Positions 29,463 through 38,681 of a stretch of 64,000 bases of DNA are shown in pieces. Below the pieces are notes generated by a model that did no database searches, was not told the origin of the DNA, and saw nothing but the letters and a program-made list of their open reading frames with translations. This DNA comes from Methanoregula sp. Its GTDB lineage: Archaea; Halobacteriota; Methanomicrobia; Methanomicrobiales; Methanospirillaceae. A program made the position numbers and the translations under genes. The DNA is taken from the NCBI GenBank assembly GCA_026625165.1, contig CP112999.1, forward strand, positions 868,001 through 932,000, given 5' to 3'. How positions within the stretch are numbered: the stretch's first letter is position 1; every line of letters starts with the position of its first letter.

Positions 29463-30365
29463 ATGGATCAGCACCCATACGACGGACTCCTTGACGTCAT
29501 CAGGTCCAATGCACCCGATCTGGCAAAACCGGTATCCGTGATGCGCCGGGAGTACTCTGCATTTTACGAAGAGATGCAGGCAGAGGCAGGCGAACCGCCG
29601 TTTTTGGAAAGGGTGATGATCGGTGAAGGTGGCGTGCAGGGTTTCTGGATCTCGGTTGAGGAATCGGTTCCGGACCGCACCGTCCTGTTTTTCCATGGAG
29701 GCGGTTTTACCGTCGGTTCCACCCACGACCACCTCGGGCTCTGCATCCGGATCGCACGGGCGGCGAAAGCCCGGGTATTCTCGGTCGATTACAGGCTTGC
29801 GCCGGAATATCTCTTTCCCGCTGCAGTCGAGGATGCAGTCGCTGCATATCGCTGGCTCATCTCCCACGGGTACCCCCCGCACCGGATTGTTCCGGTTGGC
29901 ATCTCGGCAGGCGGGACTCTGGTGCTCGACCTCCTCCTTTCCGCCCGCAACAATGCAATCACCCTCCCGCGGGCAGCTGTGTGCATGTCGCCTGTGATCG
30001 ATATGCTGTTTGGAGGTAAATCTGTCGGGAAGAACGCGGATATCGATTCGATCACCCCTCCACGCCTTCACAGCATCCGCACAACGTACCTCGCGGGGCA
30101 TGACCCTGCCGATCCACTTGCATCGCCGGTCCATGCCGATCTTGCCGGGCTCCCGCTGCTGTATATCCAGGCAGGGACACACGAGCTGTTGTTTGACGGG
30201 ATCGTCACGCTTGTCAAAAAGGCGCGGTGGGCAGGGGTGCCGGTACGGTTTGAGATCTGGCAGCAGATGTTCCACTGCTGGCAGGTGTATGCTGATCATG
30301 TGCCCGAAGGTATGGAAGCGATCGACCACATCGGGGCTTTTGTGCAGGATGTACTGAGCAGGTAG
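29463..30365 (+). CDS. Alpha/beta hydrolase of the hormone-sensitive lipase type
   Basis: A 300-residue esterase from the ATG at 29463; the open frame before it shows no family sequence. The oxyanion motif HGGGF lies near residue 77, the nucleophile Ser in GISAGG near residue 145, the catalytic Asp in the ADPLASPVHADL region, and the His in MFHCWQVY near the C-terminus. Family members cleave short-chain esters or lactones in the cytoplasm. It is divergent from the MarR-ABC operon, so it may be co-regulated with it, but this is not shown. Confidence 0.88.
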   Translation: MDQHPYDGLLDVIRSNAPDLAKPVSVMRREYSAFYEEMQAEAGEPPFLERVMIGEGGVQGFWISVEESVPDRTVLFFHGGGFTVGSTHDHLGLCIRIARAAKARVFSVDYRLAPEYLFPAAVEDAVAAYRWLISHGYPPHRIVPVGISAGGTLVLDLLLSARNNAITLPRAAVCMSPVIDMLFGGKSVGKNADIDSITPPRLHSIRTTYLAGHDPADPLASPVHADLAGLPLLYIQAGTHELLFDGIVTLVKKARWAGVPVRFEIWQQMFHCWQVYADHVPEGMEAIDHIGAFVQDVLSR

Positions 30366-30481
30366 CAGCATGACATGTGACCCCCATATCTTTTTATCAT
30401 GCTCTTTTTTTTAGGAACATGATATCCATAACGCCCCCTCCAGCCTTAGGTTTTTGATGATGCACGCCCAATTTATAATAC

Positions 30482-31348
30482 ATGGCTGATCCTCAGTTCC
30501 TGATCGGTACGGTGACGATCGGATCCATCCTTGTATTTCTGCTCGCACTGGCGGCTGTCATCTTTGTATCCTACCTGTGCTACAAAGGGACAAAAACCGT
30601 CCTTCTGCTCTACACCTCCCGGTCCGTCGCCCGCTGGTCGGCACGCATTGCCGGGTATATTGTTTTCGTGCTCGGGCTCTATATCATCGATCTCACGATA
30701 CTAGGTTTTGACATCAACGCAACTATCGCTTCACTGGGAATCATCTCCATTGCGCTTGCGTTTGCTTCCCAGCAGATCATCTCCAACCTCCTTGCCGGTA
30801 TCCTGATGGCGATCAACCGGACTGTCCGGCTTGACGACTGGGTTGAACTGGGCGGCGATCCCACAACCGGCATCGCGCAGGTCAAGGACCTTACCTTCAC
30901 CAGAACCATCCTCAAAGACCGCGATGGCAGGGTATTTCTTGTCCCGAATGCCAACCTGCTATCTTCAAAGATCGTGAATTACTCCAAGTCAGGATTTATT
31001 GAAGTCCCGCTGAATATCACGATCCCGTTTGATATACCTTTTAATGATGCACAGGAAACGATCCTCGCGGTGCTTAAAGACCATGAGGGGGTCCTTGGAA
31101 ACGGCACAATAACTGAGGCGCCGGGCACTGCCGGTATGAGGTCATCGTTCTTCTTCCAGGGATACACAGGGCAGAAGAAAGCAGATCCTGAAAAGCACAA
31201 CCCAAGGGTGCTTTTCACCGGCATCGTGCCGCAGGGAAACACCATCAGCATCCGGTTCTGGGTACGGGACATTGTCCGGCGCGAAGAGATCACTTCCGCG
31301 ATCCTTGCCGGGATTTCCTGCCGGCTGAGTATCAGCGGGAAGCGGTAA
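30482..31348 (+). CDS. MscS-type mechanosensitive channel
   Basis: A 288-residue protein with three N-terminal membrane helices; the pore helix is IASLGIISIALAFASQQIIS, Gly/Ala-rich as in MscS TM3. The beta domain follows (DDWVELG, then DGRVFLVPNANLLSSKIVNYS, a variant of the family's VPNxxL motif), then an alpha-beta C-terminal domain. It opens on membrane stretch to release solutes in hypo-osmotic shock. Start ATG at 30482. It is a single gene. Confidence 0.9.
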   Translation: MADPQFLIGTVTIGSILVFLLALAAVIFVSYLCYKGTKTVLLLYTSRSVARWSARIAGYIVFVLGLYIIDLTILGFDINATIASLGIISIALAFASQQIISNLLAGILMAINRTVRLDDWVELGGDPTTGIAQVKDLTFTRTILKDRDGRVFLVPNANLLSSKIVNYSKSGFIEVPLNITIPFDIPFNDAQETILAVLKDHEGVLGNGTITEAPGTAGMRSSFFFQGYTGQKKADPEKHNPRVLFTGIVPQGNTISIRFWVRDIVRREEITSAILAGISCRLSISGKR

Positions 31349-31398
31349 GAAAAATTGTGGAGGAAAAAGGGAAAATGTTTGGGCGGGAAAGGATGACT

Positions 31399-31767
31399 TT
31401 AATTGTTTTTCAAAGCACCCTTAACGATGTCGCATAATTCCGTCCTGCGCACCGGCTTCATAAGATACTGGTAAAAGAGGTCCCCGTATTTTGCACGCTC
31501 ATGCTCTTCAAGGGGCTTTCCGGTGACCATAATAACGGGAATTCCATGGGTTTTTGGATCTGCCTTGATGTTCTCAAGCGTCTCCCACCCGTCCATTGGG
31601 GCCATCATGATATCAAGAAGGATAAGGTCAAATTTGCATTGCTGGACTTTTTCAAGGCAGACCTTTCCGTCCGATGCAGTGACTGCCATATGACCGTCGC
31701 GTGATAAGAAGATCTTGAAAATGTTGGCAATATCCAGATCATCATCAACAATCAGGATTGAGGACAT
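31399..31767 (-). CDS. Single-domain response regulator (CheY-like)
   Basis: A 122-residue receiver domain only. Acidic pocket VDDD near residues 7-10, phospho-acceptor Asp in LILLDIMM near residue 54, Thr in MVTGKP and Lys in YLMKPV complete the active site. With no output domain it must act through protein contacts. Its sequence around the phospho-acceptor (DIMMAPMDGWETLENIK) is strikingly close to that of the membrane-anchored receiver at 7966, so both may answer to the same kinase group. Confidence 0.9.
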   Translation of the reverse strand: MSSILIVDDDLDIANIFKIFLSRDGHMAVTASDGKVCLEKVQQCKFDLILLDIMMAPMDGWETLENIKADPKTHGIPVIMVTGKPLEEHERAKYGDLFYQYLMKPVRRTELCDIVKGALKNN

Positions 31768-31996
31768 TAAAAAACCCCTGTTGTATACGGTACGATTTTA
31801 TTCTCATGATATTATCATCATTCAGCCTTTTAATGGTACTCTTATTTAATCTTTATACCGTAGCCGCAGGAAAATTTCCCCAAGTGTCACTACCATAAAA
31901 AAGTTATGCAACAGTCAGGCTGAATGAGGTTTTTTTAAGAACAGAAAACCAGAAGAATTACCGGAAAAAAAGAGTGGACTGGATAAGAGGGGTTTT

Positions 31997-32260
31997 TTAG
32001 TCCAGCGGGATCGTTTCCAGCTGGGAAACCAGTTCCCAGATCCGTGTCCTCGCATGGACCGGCATGTTGGGATCGTTTGAGATCTCGTCTATTTTTGAGA
32101 TTGCTTCAGCCGCACGCAAGCCCAGTTCCTTGGAATCATTAGTCAGCAACTGCCGGGTCTCATCTGCCACGCGCCGGATATTTCTCGGGATAGTGCTGTC
32201 ATCCATGATGTGCTGCAGCATCAGGGTACAGTTTTCAATCGTTTTCTGTGGGTTCGGCAT
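31997..32260 (-). CDS. UPF0147 family protein
   Basis: An 87-residue all-helical protein with the family's conserved core [20 protein letters not shown] and the late segment [20 protein letters not shown]0147 proteins are universal in many archaea; function unknown. Length is normal. It is divergent from the autoantigen-p27-like gene at 32339. Confidence 0.88.
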   Translation of the reverse strand: MPNPQKTIENCTLMLQHIMDDSTIPRNIRRVADETRQLLTNDSKELGLRAAEAISKIDEISNDPNMPVHARTRIWELVSQLETIPLD

Positions 32261-32338
32261 CGTGCCACACCTCGTACCTGTAGTTAATATGCAGAACCTC
32301 CATATATAGGTTAAATATTGATGCGACGGTGATCGCTT

Positions 32339-32734
32339 TTGGCAGCAAGAAAAGAAGACGAGATCATGGCAGAATATCTTCTCAAGGGAGGCAAGATGCT
32401 CGAAAAGTCCTGCAGGAAGTGCGGCTGCCCGATGTTTGAAGTCAAGGGCAGGACCTTCTGTGTTGTCTGTGCGGAGAGCGAGCGTGCCGTGCAGGAAGGA
32501 AAAAAACCGGCGGATGAACCGGCACCTGCCCCCGGACAGAGCCCTTCATGCGTTTGCGGCGAAGATCATGGCGATGAGTCGTGTGAAGGCGGCATGCTTG
32601 CCGATGAACTCGCGATGACCATCCTCTCGCTCTGTGAGCGGATACAGAAAGAAGAGGACCCCGATCATATCCTCACCCTGATGAACTCGGTGAAGGCGGG
32701 GACTGAAGCGCTCCGGATACTCTGTCAGTTGTAG
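32339..32734 (+). CDS. Sjogren's syndrome/scleroderma autoantigen 1-like zinc-binding protein
   Basis: A 131-residue protein. The N-terminal [15 protein letters not shown], then a zinc ribbon [10 protein letters not shown]...FCVVCAE, matches the archaeal relatives of human SSSCA1 (autoantigen p27). A Pro/Ala-rich linker with a second Cys-rich stretch ([12 protein letters not shown]) and a C-terminal helix follow. The role is unknown. I choose the TTG at 32339 because GGTGATC lies six bases upstream and the residues before the later ATG fit the family. The last 10 bases overlap the end of hef on the other strand. Confidence 0.8.
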   Translation: MAARKEDEIMAEYLLKGGKMLEKSCRKCGCPMFEVKGRTFCVVCAESERAVQEGKKPADEPAPAPGQSPSCVCGEDHGDESCEGGMLADELAMTILSLCERIQKEEDPDHILTLMNSVKAGTEALRILCQL

Positions 32735-34962
32735 GAGCGGCGGCAGAGGTCAAAGATCTTCTGCGAGGTCTTTTCTCCTATCCCTTTTATTGCGACCATA
32801 TCCGCGAGTTCCGCGTTTGCAATTGCCTGCACCGATCCGAAATGCGCGAGGAGAAGGCGTGCGTTTTTTAACCCGATCTCCGGGAACGCTGAGATGACAT
32901 ATTCCTGCTCATCACGCAGCGAGCGGTGGGACTTGTGCGGGTGCATTTTACGCCCGCCCCGCTCGCCCTCCTCGCGTTTTGCGAGAACAAAGATCATCTG
33001 TGCGGTATCCTGCTCGTCTTTTGTAAACAGGAGCGATACTCCCATATCAATCGTGAGCGCAGCAAGCACACCCTTGATTGCATTAGGGTGGATATCGCGC
33101 TGGGTATAGAGGTCACCGCCCTCGATGATGAGTACCGGGCGGGTGACCGATTCCGCCATCACCTTCACCTGCCCCAGCAGGTCGCGGTTGATCAACGTAT
33201 CCACAAAGTCCCACGCGGTCTTGCGCTCGACTAAGATCCGGTCGCCGATCACATAATCGCCATGTGCGAGGCGTTCGAGCCGGATTGCAGCGCCCATGCT
33301 GCTTAAGACTTCGACAACCCTGGATGAGGTCTCGCGGTCATCAATGATGATCTTCGGGCCCTGCGGCGTGAATGCCTCGATGTTCGACTGCTCCGGTTCC
33401 ACCGGTTTCTGCGGCAGTGACGCCATCCTGCTCATCGTTCTCATGCTCTTATGCATCTGCCTTTCCTTCTGCTGGCTCACGTAACGGTACACTTCGTCCG
33501 CAGTCCCTTTTGTCACGAGCACGACGACCCTGCCTGCACCCGACCTGCCGGTCCTGCCCTTGCGCTGGATGGATCTGATCTCGGAAGGGACTGCCTCGTA
33601 GAAGATCACCATATCCGTCGAGGGGACATCAAGGCCTTCCTCTCCCACAGATGTGGCAATCAGGACTTTGAAATCACCCTCCCGGAACCGTCCCAGCGCT
33701 GCGATCTGCTTCTTCTGGCTCAGTCCTTTCTCCGCATCCTTAGTGGCCTGACCGACGAACCGTTCGCATGCGATCCCGTTTTTGGTGAGGAAGTCAACAA
33801 GAAGCTGCACGGTATCCCGGTACGATGCAAAGAGGATGATCCGGCTGTCAGGGTGCTCTGCAAGCTGCCCGCGTATAAGGTCGAGCGCAATTTCGGGTTT
33901 GGGGTGGAGTTCCTGTGTCCATGCGAGAGAGCGCTCGAAAAGGTCACGGAACGAGGGGTCTTTGACAAGGCGCTGGCTCGCCTTGCTGCCTCCCGCACCA
34001 GTACCATCAGCGACAAGTTTTGCAATATAGCCTTTGAGCACCTCGCTCCCCTGCGATTCTGCAAGCGTTACCGCGTGCTTTAATTTCATGCACTCGGCGT
34101 ACACCGAAGCTGCCGAGTATGCCGCCGGATCCCGGTCTGCGATCCGCTGCTGGATCTGGGCGTTGATCGCACCAAGAGCTTTCATGGTGAGCTTCTCCCT
34201 TTTAGGGACGGAGAAGTTAAGCGAGGAGAGAATCGCGAGCCGGCCCTCAGTGAGGGCGTTGATCGTTGTGATTGCCGCTTTGAGGTTCGCAGGAAGGTCA
34301 ATGGTGATGACCTCCACGTCCCGCGCAAAGACATAAGGTCGGACATCTGGGTCGTCCTCGGTGCGGGTCTCGATGTGGGCGATCCCGAGGTTGGCGCAGA
34401 CCTCCTGCACCTTCTCCTGCGCCCCCCCGGGCGACGCGGTCATTGCAAGGAGGAGCGGTTTGCCGGCAGTTGAGAGGTAGCGCTGTGCAAGGAACACGTA
34501 CGCGTAATTGCCCACTGCACGGTGGCATTCGTCTACTATGAGAAGTGTCACATCCCGGAGCGTGTACCGTCCGGCAATGAGGTCGTTTTTTACGACCTGC
34601 GGGGTTGCAAGGATGACGGTTGCCCTTTCCCAGTCAGCAGTGCGTTCATCAGGGGGTGCTTCTCCGGTAAACATGACAAACGGAGAGGTGGAGGGTACTG
34701 CAGGGCTCTTTACCAAAAGGTAACGTTCGAAAAAGCGGAGGTGCTGCTCCACGAGCGGTTTTGTCGGGGCGAGCATCAGCACCTTCCCCTTCTCATTGTA
34801 GAGCCGGGATGCAGCGGCTAGCAGCGCGACTGCGGTCTTGCCAAGACCGGTCGGGAGGATCACCATCGTGTTTGCGTCAAGGGCCCGCATCGCGATCGTG
34901 AGCTGGTACTCACGCGATTCGATGCTGTCCGGCTTAATAAGGGGATGGGTGATAAAGGGCAT
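32725..34962 (-). CDS. hef: Hef: SF2 helicase fused to XPF-type nuclease
   Basis: A 745-residue protein combining both activities. Helicase part: PTGLGKT (37-43), DECH (144-147), and motif VI in QRKGRTGRSGAGR. Nuclease part: GDYVIGDRILVERKTAWDF with ERK at 579-581 and the following Asp, the XPF GDxnERKx3D signature. Two helix-hairpin-helix motifs end the protein (ISAFPEIGLKNARLL and MVAIKGIGEKTSQKIF). Hef acts on stalled forks and branched DNA. It is related to eukaryotic FANCM and XPF. It starts three bases after glyS, so the two form an operon. Confidence 0.95.
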   Translation of the reverse strand: MPFITHPLIKPDSIESREYQLTIAMRALDANTMVILPTGLGKTAVALLAAASRLYNEKGKVLMLAPTKPLVEQHLRFFERYLLVKSPAVPSTSPFVMFTGEAPPDERTADWERATVILATPQVVKNDLIAGRYTLRDVTLLIVDECHRAVGNYAYVFLAQRYLSTAGKPLLLAMTASPGGAQEKVQEVCANLGIAHIETRTEDDPDVRPYVFARDVEVITIDLPANLKAAITTINALTEGRLAILSSLNFSVPKREKLTMKALGAINAQIQQRIADRDPAAYSAASVYAECMKLKHAVTLAESQGSEVLKGYIAKLVADGTGAGGSKASQRLVKDPSFRDLFERSLAWTQELHPKPEIALDLIRGQLAEHPDSRIILFASYRDTVQLLVDFLTKNGIACERFVGQATKDAEKGLSQKKQIAALGRFREGDFKVLIATSVGEEGLDVPSTDMVIFYEAVPSEIRSIQRKGRTGRSGAGRVVVLVTKGTADEVYRYVSQQKERQMHKSMRTMSRMASLPQKPVEPEQSNIEAFTPQGPKIIIDDRETSSRVVEVLSSMGAAIRLERLAHGDYVIGDRILVERKTAWDFVDTLINRDLLGQVKVMAESVTRPVLIIEGGDLYTQRDIHPNAIKGVLAALTIDMGVSLLFTKDEQDTAQMIFVLAKREEGERGGRKMHPHKSHRSLRDEQEYVISAFPEIGLKNARLLLAHFGSVQAIANAELADMVAIKGIGEKTSQKIFDLCRRSYN

Positions 34963-34965
34963 GTC

Positions 34966-36681
34966 TTAAATCGTTGAAAACTGCATGCTCCCGTCAATGA
35001 GGGCGCAGATAGTCTCCGGAATTTTCTCAATTTTGATCCGTACCTGTCTCATGGTGTCGCGGTCGCGCACGGTGACGGATTGGTCATCCTTAGTCTGGTA
35101 ATCGACGGTGATCGCAAAGGGGGTGCCAATCTCGTCCTGCCTGCGGTACCGGCGCCCGATTGCGCCCGAATCATCGTACTCGGCGAGCACGCCCCGGCCT
35201 TTAAGCGTCCGGGTGATCTCCGTTGCGATGTTGTCAAGACCATCGCGGTTCATCAGCGGGAAGACCGCCACCTGTACCGGGGCGACACAGGGAGCAAGCC
35301 GGAGCACTGTCCGGGCTTCACCGTCCGCAGTGTCCTCATCATATGCCTGTTCGAGCACTGCATAGCACATACGGTCGATGCCGTAACTGGGTTCGATGAC
35401 GTGGGGAATGACCTCGTCACCCCTGATCTCGATGACCTCGTCCCGGACCTCGAAAAGATCTGGTGGGATATGGATATTCTCGCCATCCACTTCAATATCC
35501 GCACCTTTCTCATCCGGTGTGACCTGTGCCAGCGCTTCAAAGACCGCTTTTGCCTTGTTCCTGTACTGCTTGCCAAGGACGCTCATGTTCGGGACGATGC
35601 GCCTGCGCTGCACCTTCTTTGGCTGGTCGTACTGGACGAAGACCGTAATCGGAGTGCCGCTGTGCTCACCGTGAGATTTCAGGTCATAGTCGGTCCGGTC
35701 AGCGATACCGACGGTCTCGACCCAGCCGAAACGGTCAGAACGCACTTCCGCATCCCAGCAGTCAGCCGCATAATGTGCAAGTTCATCTGGAAGGTGCTGG
35801 CGGAACCGGAGACGGTCCGCATTTACCCCGATCTTGATGAGCATCTCATGGGTGAGTGCAAGGTAGTAGGCGACATATTCGTTGGCGATGAGATTTTTAT
35901 CGACTGCCTGGCGCATGGTCATCGTGACGGCGGGCTCCTTTGCAAGCTGCTGTGCAGAGGTCAAAAGCGGCATGGTATACCCTGCATACCGTGCGAACTG
36001 CGGGTGGTCCTTCTCGTCGGGGTCCACGAAGATCTCCGCTTCTGCCTGAGTGAACTCTCTGAGCCGGATCATCCCCTGACGGGGCGAAATCTCGTTGCGG
36101 TACGATTTGCCGATCTGGACAGCACCGAACGGGAGGTGGTCCCGGTAAAACCGGAGCAGCCTGCCAAAGTCCACAAACATCCCCTGTGCCGTCTCGGGGC
36201 GCAGGTAGCCGGTGCGCTGCGAACCCGGGCCGATGGTGGTCCTGAACATCAGGTTGAAGTTGAACACCTCGACCTTGCTGAGTTTTTCTTCGCATGCCGG
36301 GCACGTGCAGGAAGCGATTGCTGCCGCGAGTTCTTCGTTTCCCATGGCTGAGGCCCCCTCAACCCCGCAACCTTCTGCTACATGGTCTGCACGGAGGTAT
36401 TCCTTACAGTGCGGGCACTGGCACATCTTATCGGAAAAACCCTTGACGTGCCCCGATGCGACAAAGACCGCTTCCTGCCCGATGGTGGGGCACTCGATCT
36501 CGTAATACCCCTCGCCGATGACGTAAAAATCCCGCCAGATATCCTCCACCCGCCGCTTCATCATCGCGCCGAGAGGACCGTAATCGATGAACCCTGCAAC
36601 CGAACCGTAGCATTCGGACGTGGGCCAGATAAACCCGCGGCGTTTTGCAAGATCCATCACTTTTTCAAATACATCGCTCAT
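34966..36681 (-). CDS. glyS: Glycyl-tRNA synthetase (class II, alpha2 type)
   Basis: About 571 residues from the ATG at 36681, which follows GTGATC; an earlier start at 36714 is less likely. Class II motifs are visible: GLLRFYRDHLPFG/AVQIGKSYRNEISPRQGMIR region (motif 2) and the anticodon-binding domain at the C-terminus (VAVFPLMNRDGLDNIATEIT). Four cysteines in CQCPHC and CTCPAC-type pairs form a zinc site in the insert after motif 1. It charges tRNA-Gly in the cytoplasm and is essential. It heads an operon with hef. Confidence 0.93.
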   Translation of the reverse strand: MSDVFEKVMDLAKRRGFIWPTSECYGSVAGFIDYGPLGAMMKRRVEDIWRDFYVIGEGYYEIECPTIGQEAVFVASGHVKGFSDKMCQCPHCKEYLRADHVAEGCGVEGASAMGNEELAAAIASCTCPACEEKLSKVEVFNFNLMFRTTIGPGSQRTGYLRPETAQGMFVDFGRLLRFYRDHLPFGAVQIGKSYRNEISPRQGMIRLREFTQAEAEIFVDPDEKDHPQFARYAGYTMPLLTSAQQLAKEPAVTMTMRQAVDKNLIANEYVAYYLALTHEMLIKIGVNADRLRFRQHLPDELAHYAADCWDAEVRSDRFGWVETVGIADRTDYDLKSHGEHSGTPITVFVQYDQPKKVQRRRIVPNMSVLGKQYRNKAKAVFEALAQVTPDEKGADIEVDGENIHIPPDLFEVRDEVIEIRGDEVIPHVIEPSYGIDRMCYAVLEQAYDEDTADGEARTVLRLAPCVAPVQVAVFPLMNRDGLDNIATEITRTLKGRGVLAEYDDSGAIGRRYRRQDEIGTPFAITVDYQTKDDQSVTVRDRDTMRQVRIKIEKIPETICALIDGSMQFSTI

Positions 36682-36969
36682 GGTGATCACAGGACACTCA
36701 AAGTTTTCGTCCAATATAGTACGACGACTGGCACAAAAAGGATACTGGAGAAAAACAAAAAACCATGAGGGTCCAGTCTCCAGGTGTGCGAGAGAGCGCT
36801 ACTCGGGATACACGACGGTTGGTGCGGGCGTAAGCCTGTGAGGGATTTGGCAGTCCATGGAAAAAATCGCAATCCAATTTAAAGAGTTTTTGGTCAAATA
36901 GCCAATTACAATAGAATTAAATAGTCAGCCTAATATTGTATATCCTAATCCCAAGAGCGGGGTTCGCAA

Positions 36970-37578
36970 ATGACTGAAGACAAAAAGAAAGCACAGCTCC
37001 TGAAATTATTCAGCACGATGTCCGGCAAGACAAAGATCGTCGAGCCGATGAAGAACATCCACGGTACCCTCAGGGACAGCGACGCCATTGAACGTGAGGT
37101 CGCACTGGTCATGCGCGAGATCACCGAGCAGGGGATCTTCAAGACATCCTTAAAGCCTATCCAGCTTGCAAAACTCGTCAACATGTTCTACGCGGGGAAA
37201 AATGATACCGAGATCGCCCGCGAGCTTGGCGATGAGAAACTGAGCAAGACGGTTGCACGGGCCCGGGTAAGGCTCAAGCTCTTCCGCGAACTCGACTTCA
37301 AGATGCCGTTTGACCGCGAGAAGATGGGCGAACTTCTTGATTCCGGAAAGACCATGAAGGAAGTCAGCGACGAGCTTGGCATCAGCCCCTCAACGCTGCG
37401 GGAATACCGGCATGTAATAGAGGAACAGGAAGACCCGACCATTGATCCGTACATTGGGCGGATAAAGGATGTCATGGAAGACCGCGACCTGACCGAACAG
37501 ATGACCAGGGGCGTGACCGCAGACGGGTTTGGCGATTCGATCGACATCACCGAAGCTGAAATGATCGATGTGACCTGA
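36970..37578 (+). CDS. Archaeal protein with two helix-turn-helix segments
   Basis: A 202-residue protein. Two HTH-like segments are visible: MFYAGKNDTEIARELGDEKL with the following RARVRLKLFRE (about 78-108), and LLDSGKTMKEVSDELGISPS with TLREYRHVIEE (about 120-150). The N-terminal 60 residues are charged and helical, the C-terminal 40 acidic. It resembles proteins annotated in haloarchaea as conditioned medium-induced protein 4, but I hold that name loosely. Probably a DNA-binding regulator or RNA polymerase-associated factor. An AT-rich stretch before the ATG (about 36895-36945) holds the promoter. Confidence 0.7.
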   Translation: MTEDKKKAQLLKLFSTMSGKTKIVEPMKNIHGTLRDSDAIEREVALVMREITEQGIFKTSLKPIQLAKLVNMFYAGKNDTEIARELGDEKLSKTVARARVRLKLFRELDFKMPFDREKMGELLDSGKTMKEVSDELGISPSTLREYRHVIEEQEDPTIDPYIGRIKDVMEDRDLTEQMTRGVTADGFGDSIDITEAEMIDVT

Positions 37579-37653
37579 AGGGTCGCACAGGTTTACCCTG
37601 TACCAGCATCCACCATCTTTATTAGTGACCCCCCGCACTCGCGGTGCATGAAT

Positions 37654-37842
37654 TTATTCCCGTTGTTGCTGCGTGAACCTCTCAAACATTTCGGGGCCAA
37701 CACACTCTTTTAGATGCCTGCACCACCGGATACAGGATGTAATATCGTTGTAAACCACAAATCCGCATATTGCACATTTCACTGCAATGTCATTTGAAAA
37801 GATCTCGACTCCGTTGCCGCACTGTGGGCATTTTTTGATCGT
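37654..37842 (-). pseudogene. Zinc-ribbon protein ORF without a standard start codon
   Basis: In the minus frame ending at the TAA of 37654-37656 a clear conserved-looking protein reads CPQCGNGVEIFSNDIAVKC and AICGFVVYNDITSC, then CRHLKECVG. The two Cys pairs form a zinc ribbon like that of a small protein widespread in methanogens and other anaerobes. Upstream the frame is open only to a TGA at 37897-37899, and no ATG, GTG or TTG occurs in it. The natural start position reads ACGATCAAAAAATGC, so an ATG may have mutated to ACG (37842), or a rare start is used. I list it as a possible pseudogene; the zinc ribbon itself is intact, with about 60 residues. Confidence 0.6.
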
Positions 37843-38015
37843 GAGCGTTGGGGATCTATACGTTTGCGGTATCCGGGCATTGGTTAAGCATGGTGTTCAT
37901 TTTCCTGTAAAAAGGGTACTGGCGGCAGTAATAACCAGCATGCCGGTGGCGGCATCCCTTTTGTTCCTGCAGAGTGCCACAAAACGTTCATGCTCATGGA
38001 ATCCTATCTCCTTGT

Positions 38016-38681
38016 ATGCAGATTACGTGGCTGGGGCATTCCTGCATTCTCCTTTCTGGAAGCAAAAAAGTGCTGATCGACCCGTTCATTGATGGCGGGA
38101 GCGTTGCGTGGACAAAACCTGATTTTGTGGCCGTTACCCACGGGCACGCCGACCATATGGGCGAGGCGGCCTCGATCAAGCGGCCGACTATAGCAATCAC
38201 GGAGATCGCCAAATACCTAAAGGCAAAAGGCGTCCCGTCCGAGGGCATGAACATCGGCGGGACGATCGAACTCCGCGGGGTTACATTCACCATGACGCCC
38301 GCGATGCACTCCGGCAGGATCGAGCAGACCGGGCAGGGATATGGCGGGGGTACTGCGGCAGGTTTTGTCATAACGATGGACGGGGTATCGGTGTATCATG
38401 CCGGGGACACCGGGCTCTTCTCTGACATGAAGCTGATCGGCGAGCTCTACCATCCCGATGTGGCGATCCTTCCCATCGGCGGGAGGTTTACGATGGGCCC
38501 CAACGAGGCGATGATGGCGGCAAACTTCATTGGCGCAAAACTGGTCATCCCGATCCACTACGACACATGGGACAAGATCGTGCAGGACCCGGTGGCGTTC
38601 AAGAAGGCGGTTGAGCGGACGACCGATATCAAGGTGATGGTGCTGGAACCGGGGGGGACAGTGGAGATTACTCCGAAGTAG
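38016..38681 (+). CDS. MBL-fold metal-dependent hydrolase (UPF0173 type)
   Basis: A 221-residue metallo-beta-lactamase-fold protein from the ATG at 38016 (MQITWLGHSC), the usual start of the family. The metal motif is THGHADHMG near residue 45, with further ligands in AMHSGR, YHAGDTGLFSD and the C-terminal IPIHYDTW. The length equals the UPF0173 family, related to UlaG-type lactonases; the substrate is unknown. It stands alone and overlaps nothing. Confidence 0.88.
   Translation: MQITWLGHSCILLSGSKKVLIDPFIDGGSVAWTKPDFVAVTHGHADHMGEAASIKRPTIAITEIAKYLKAKGVPSEGMNIGGTIELRGVTFTMTPAMHSGRIEQTGQGYGGGTAAGFVITMDGVSVYHAGDTGLFSDMKLIGELYHPDVAILPIGGRFTMGPNEAMMAANFIGAKLVIPIHYDTWDKIVQDPVAFKKAVERTTDIKVMVLEPGGTVEITPK

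Noticed and set aside
36770-36900. RNA gene or short protein upstream of glyS
   Set aside because: Only weak short inverted repeats; no frame or RNA motif that I can support.
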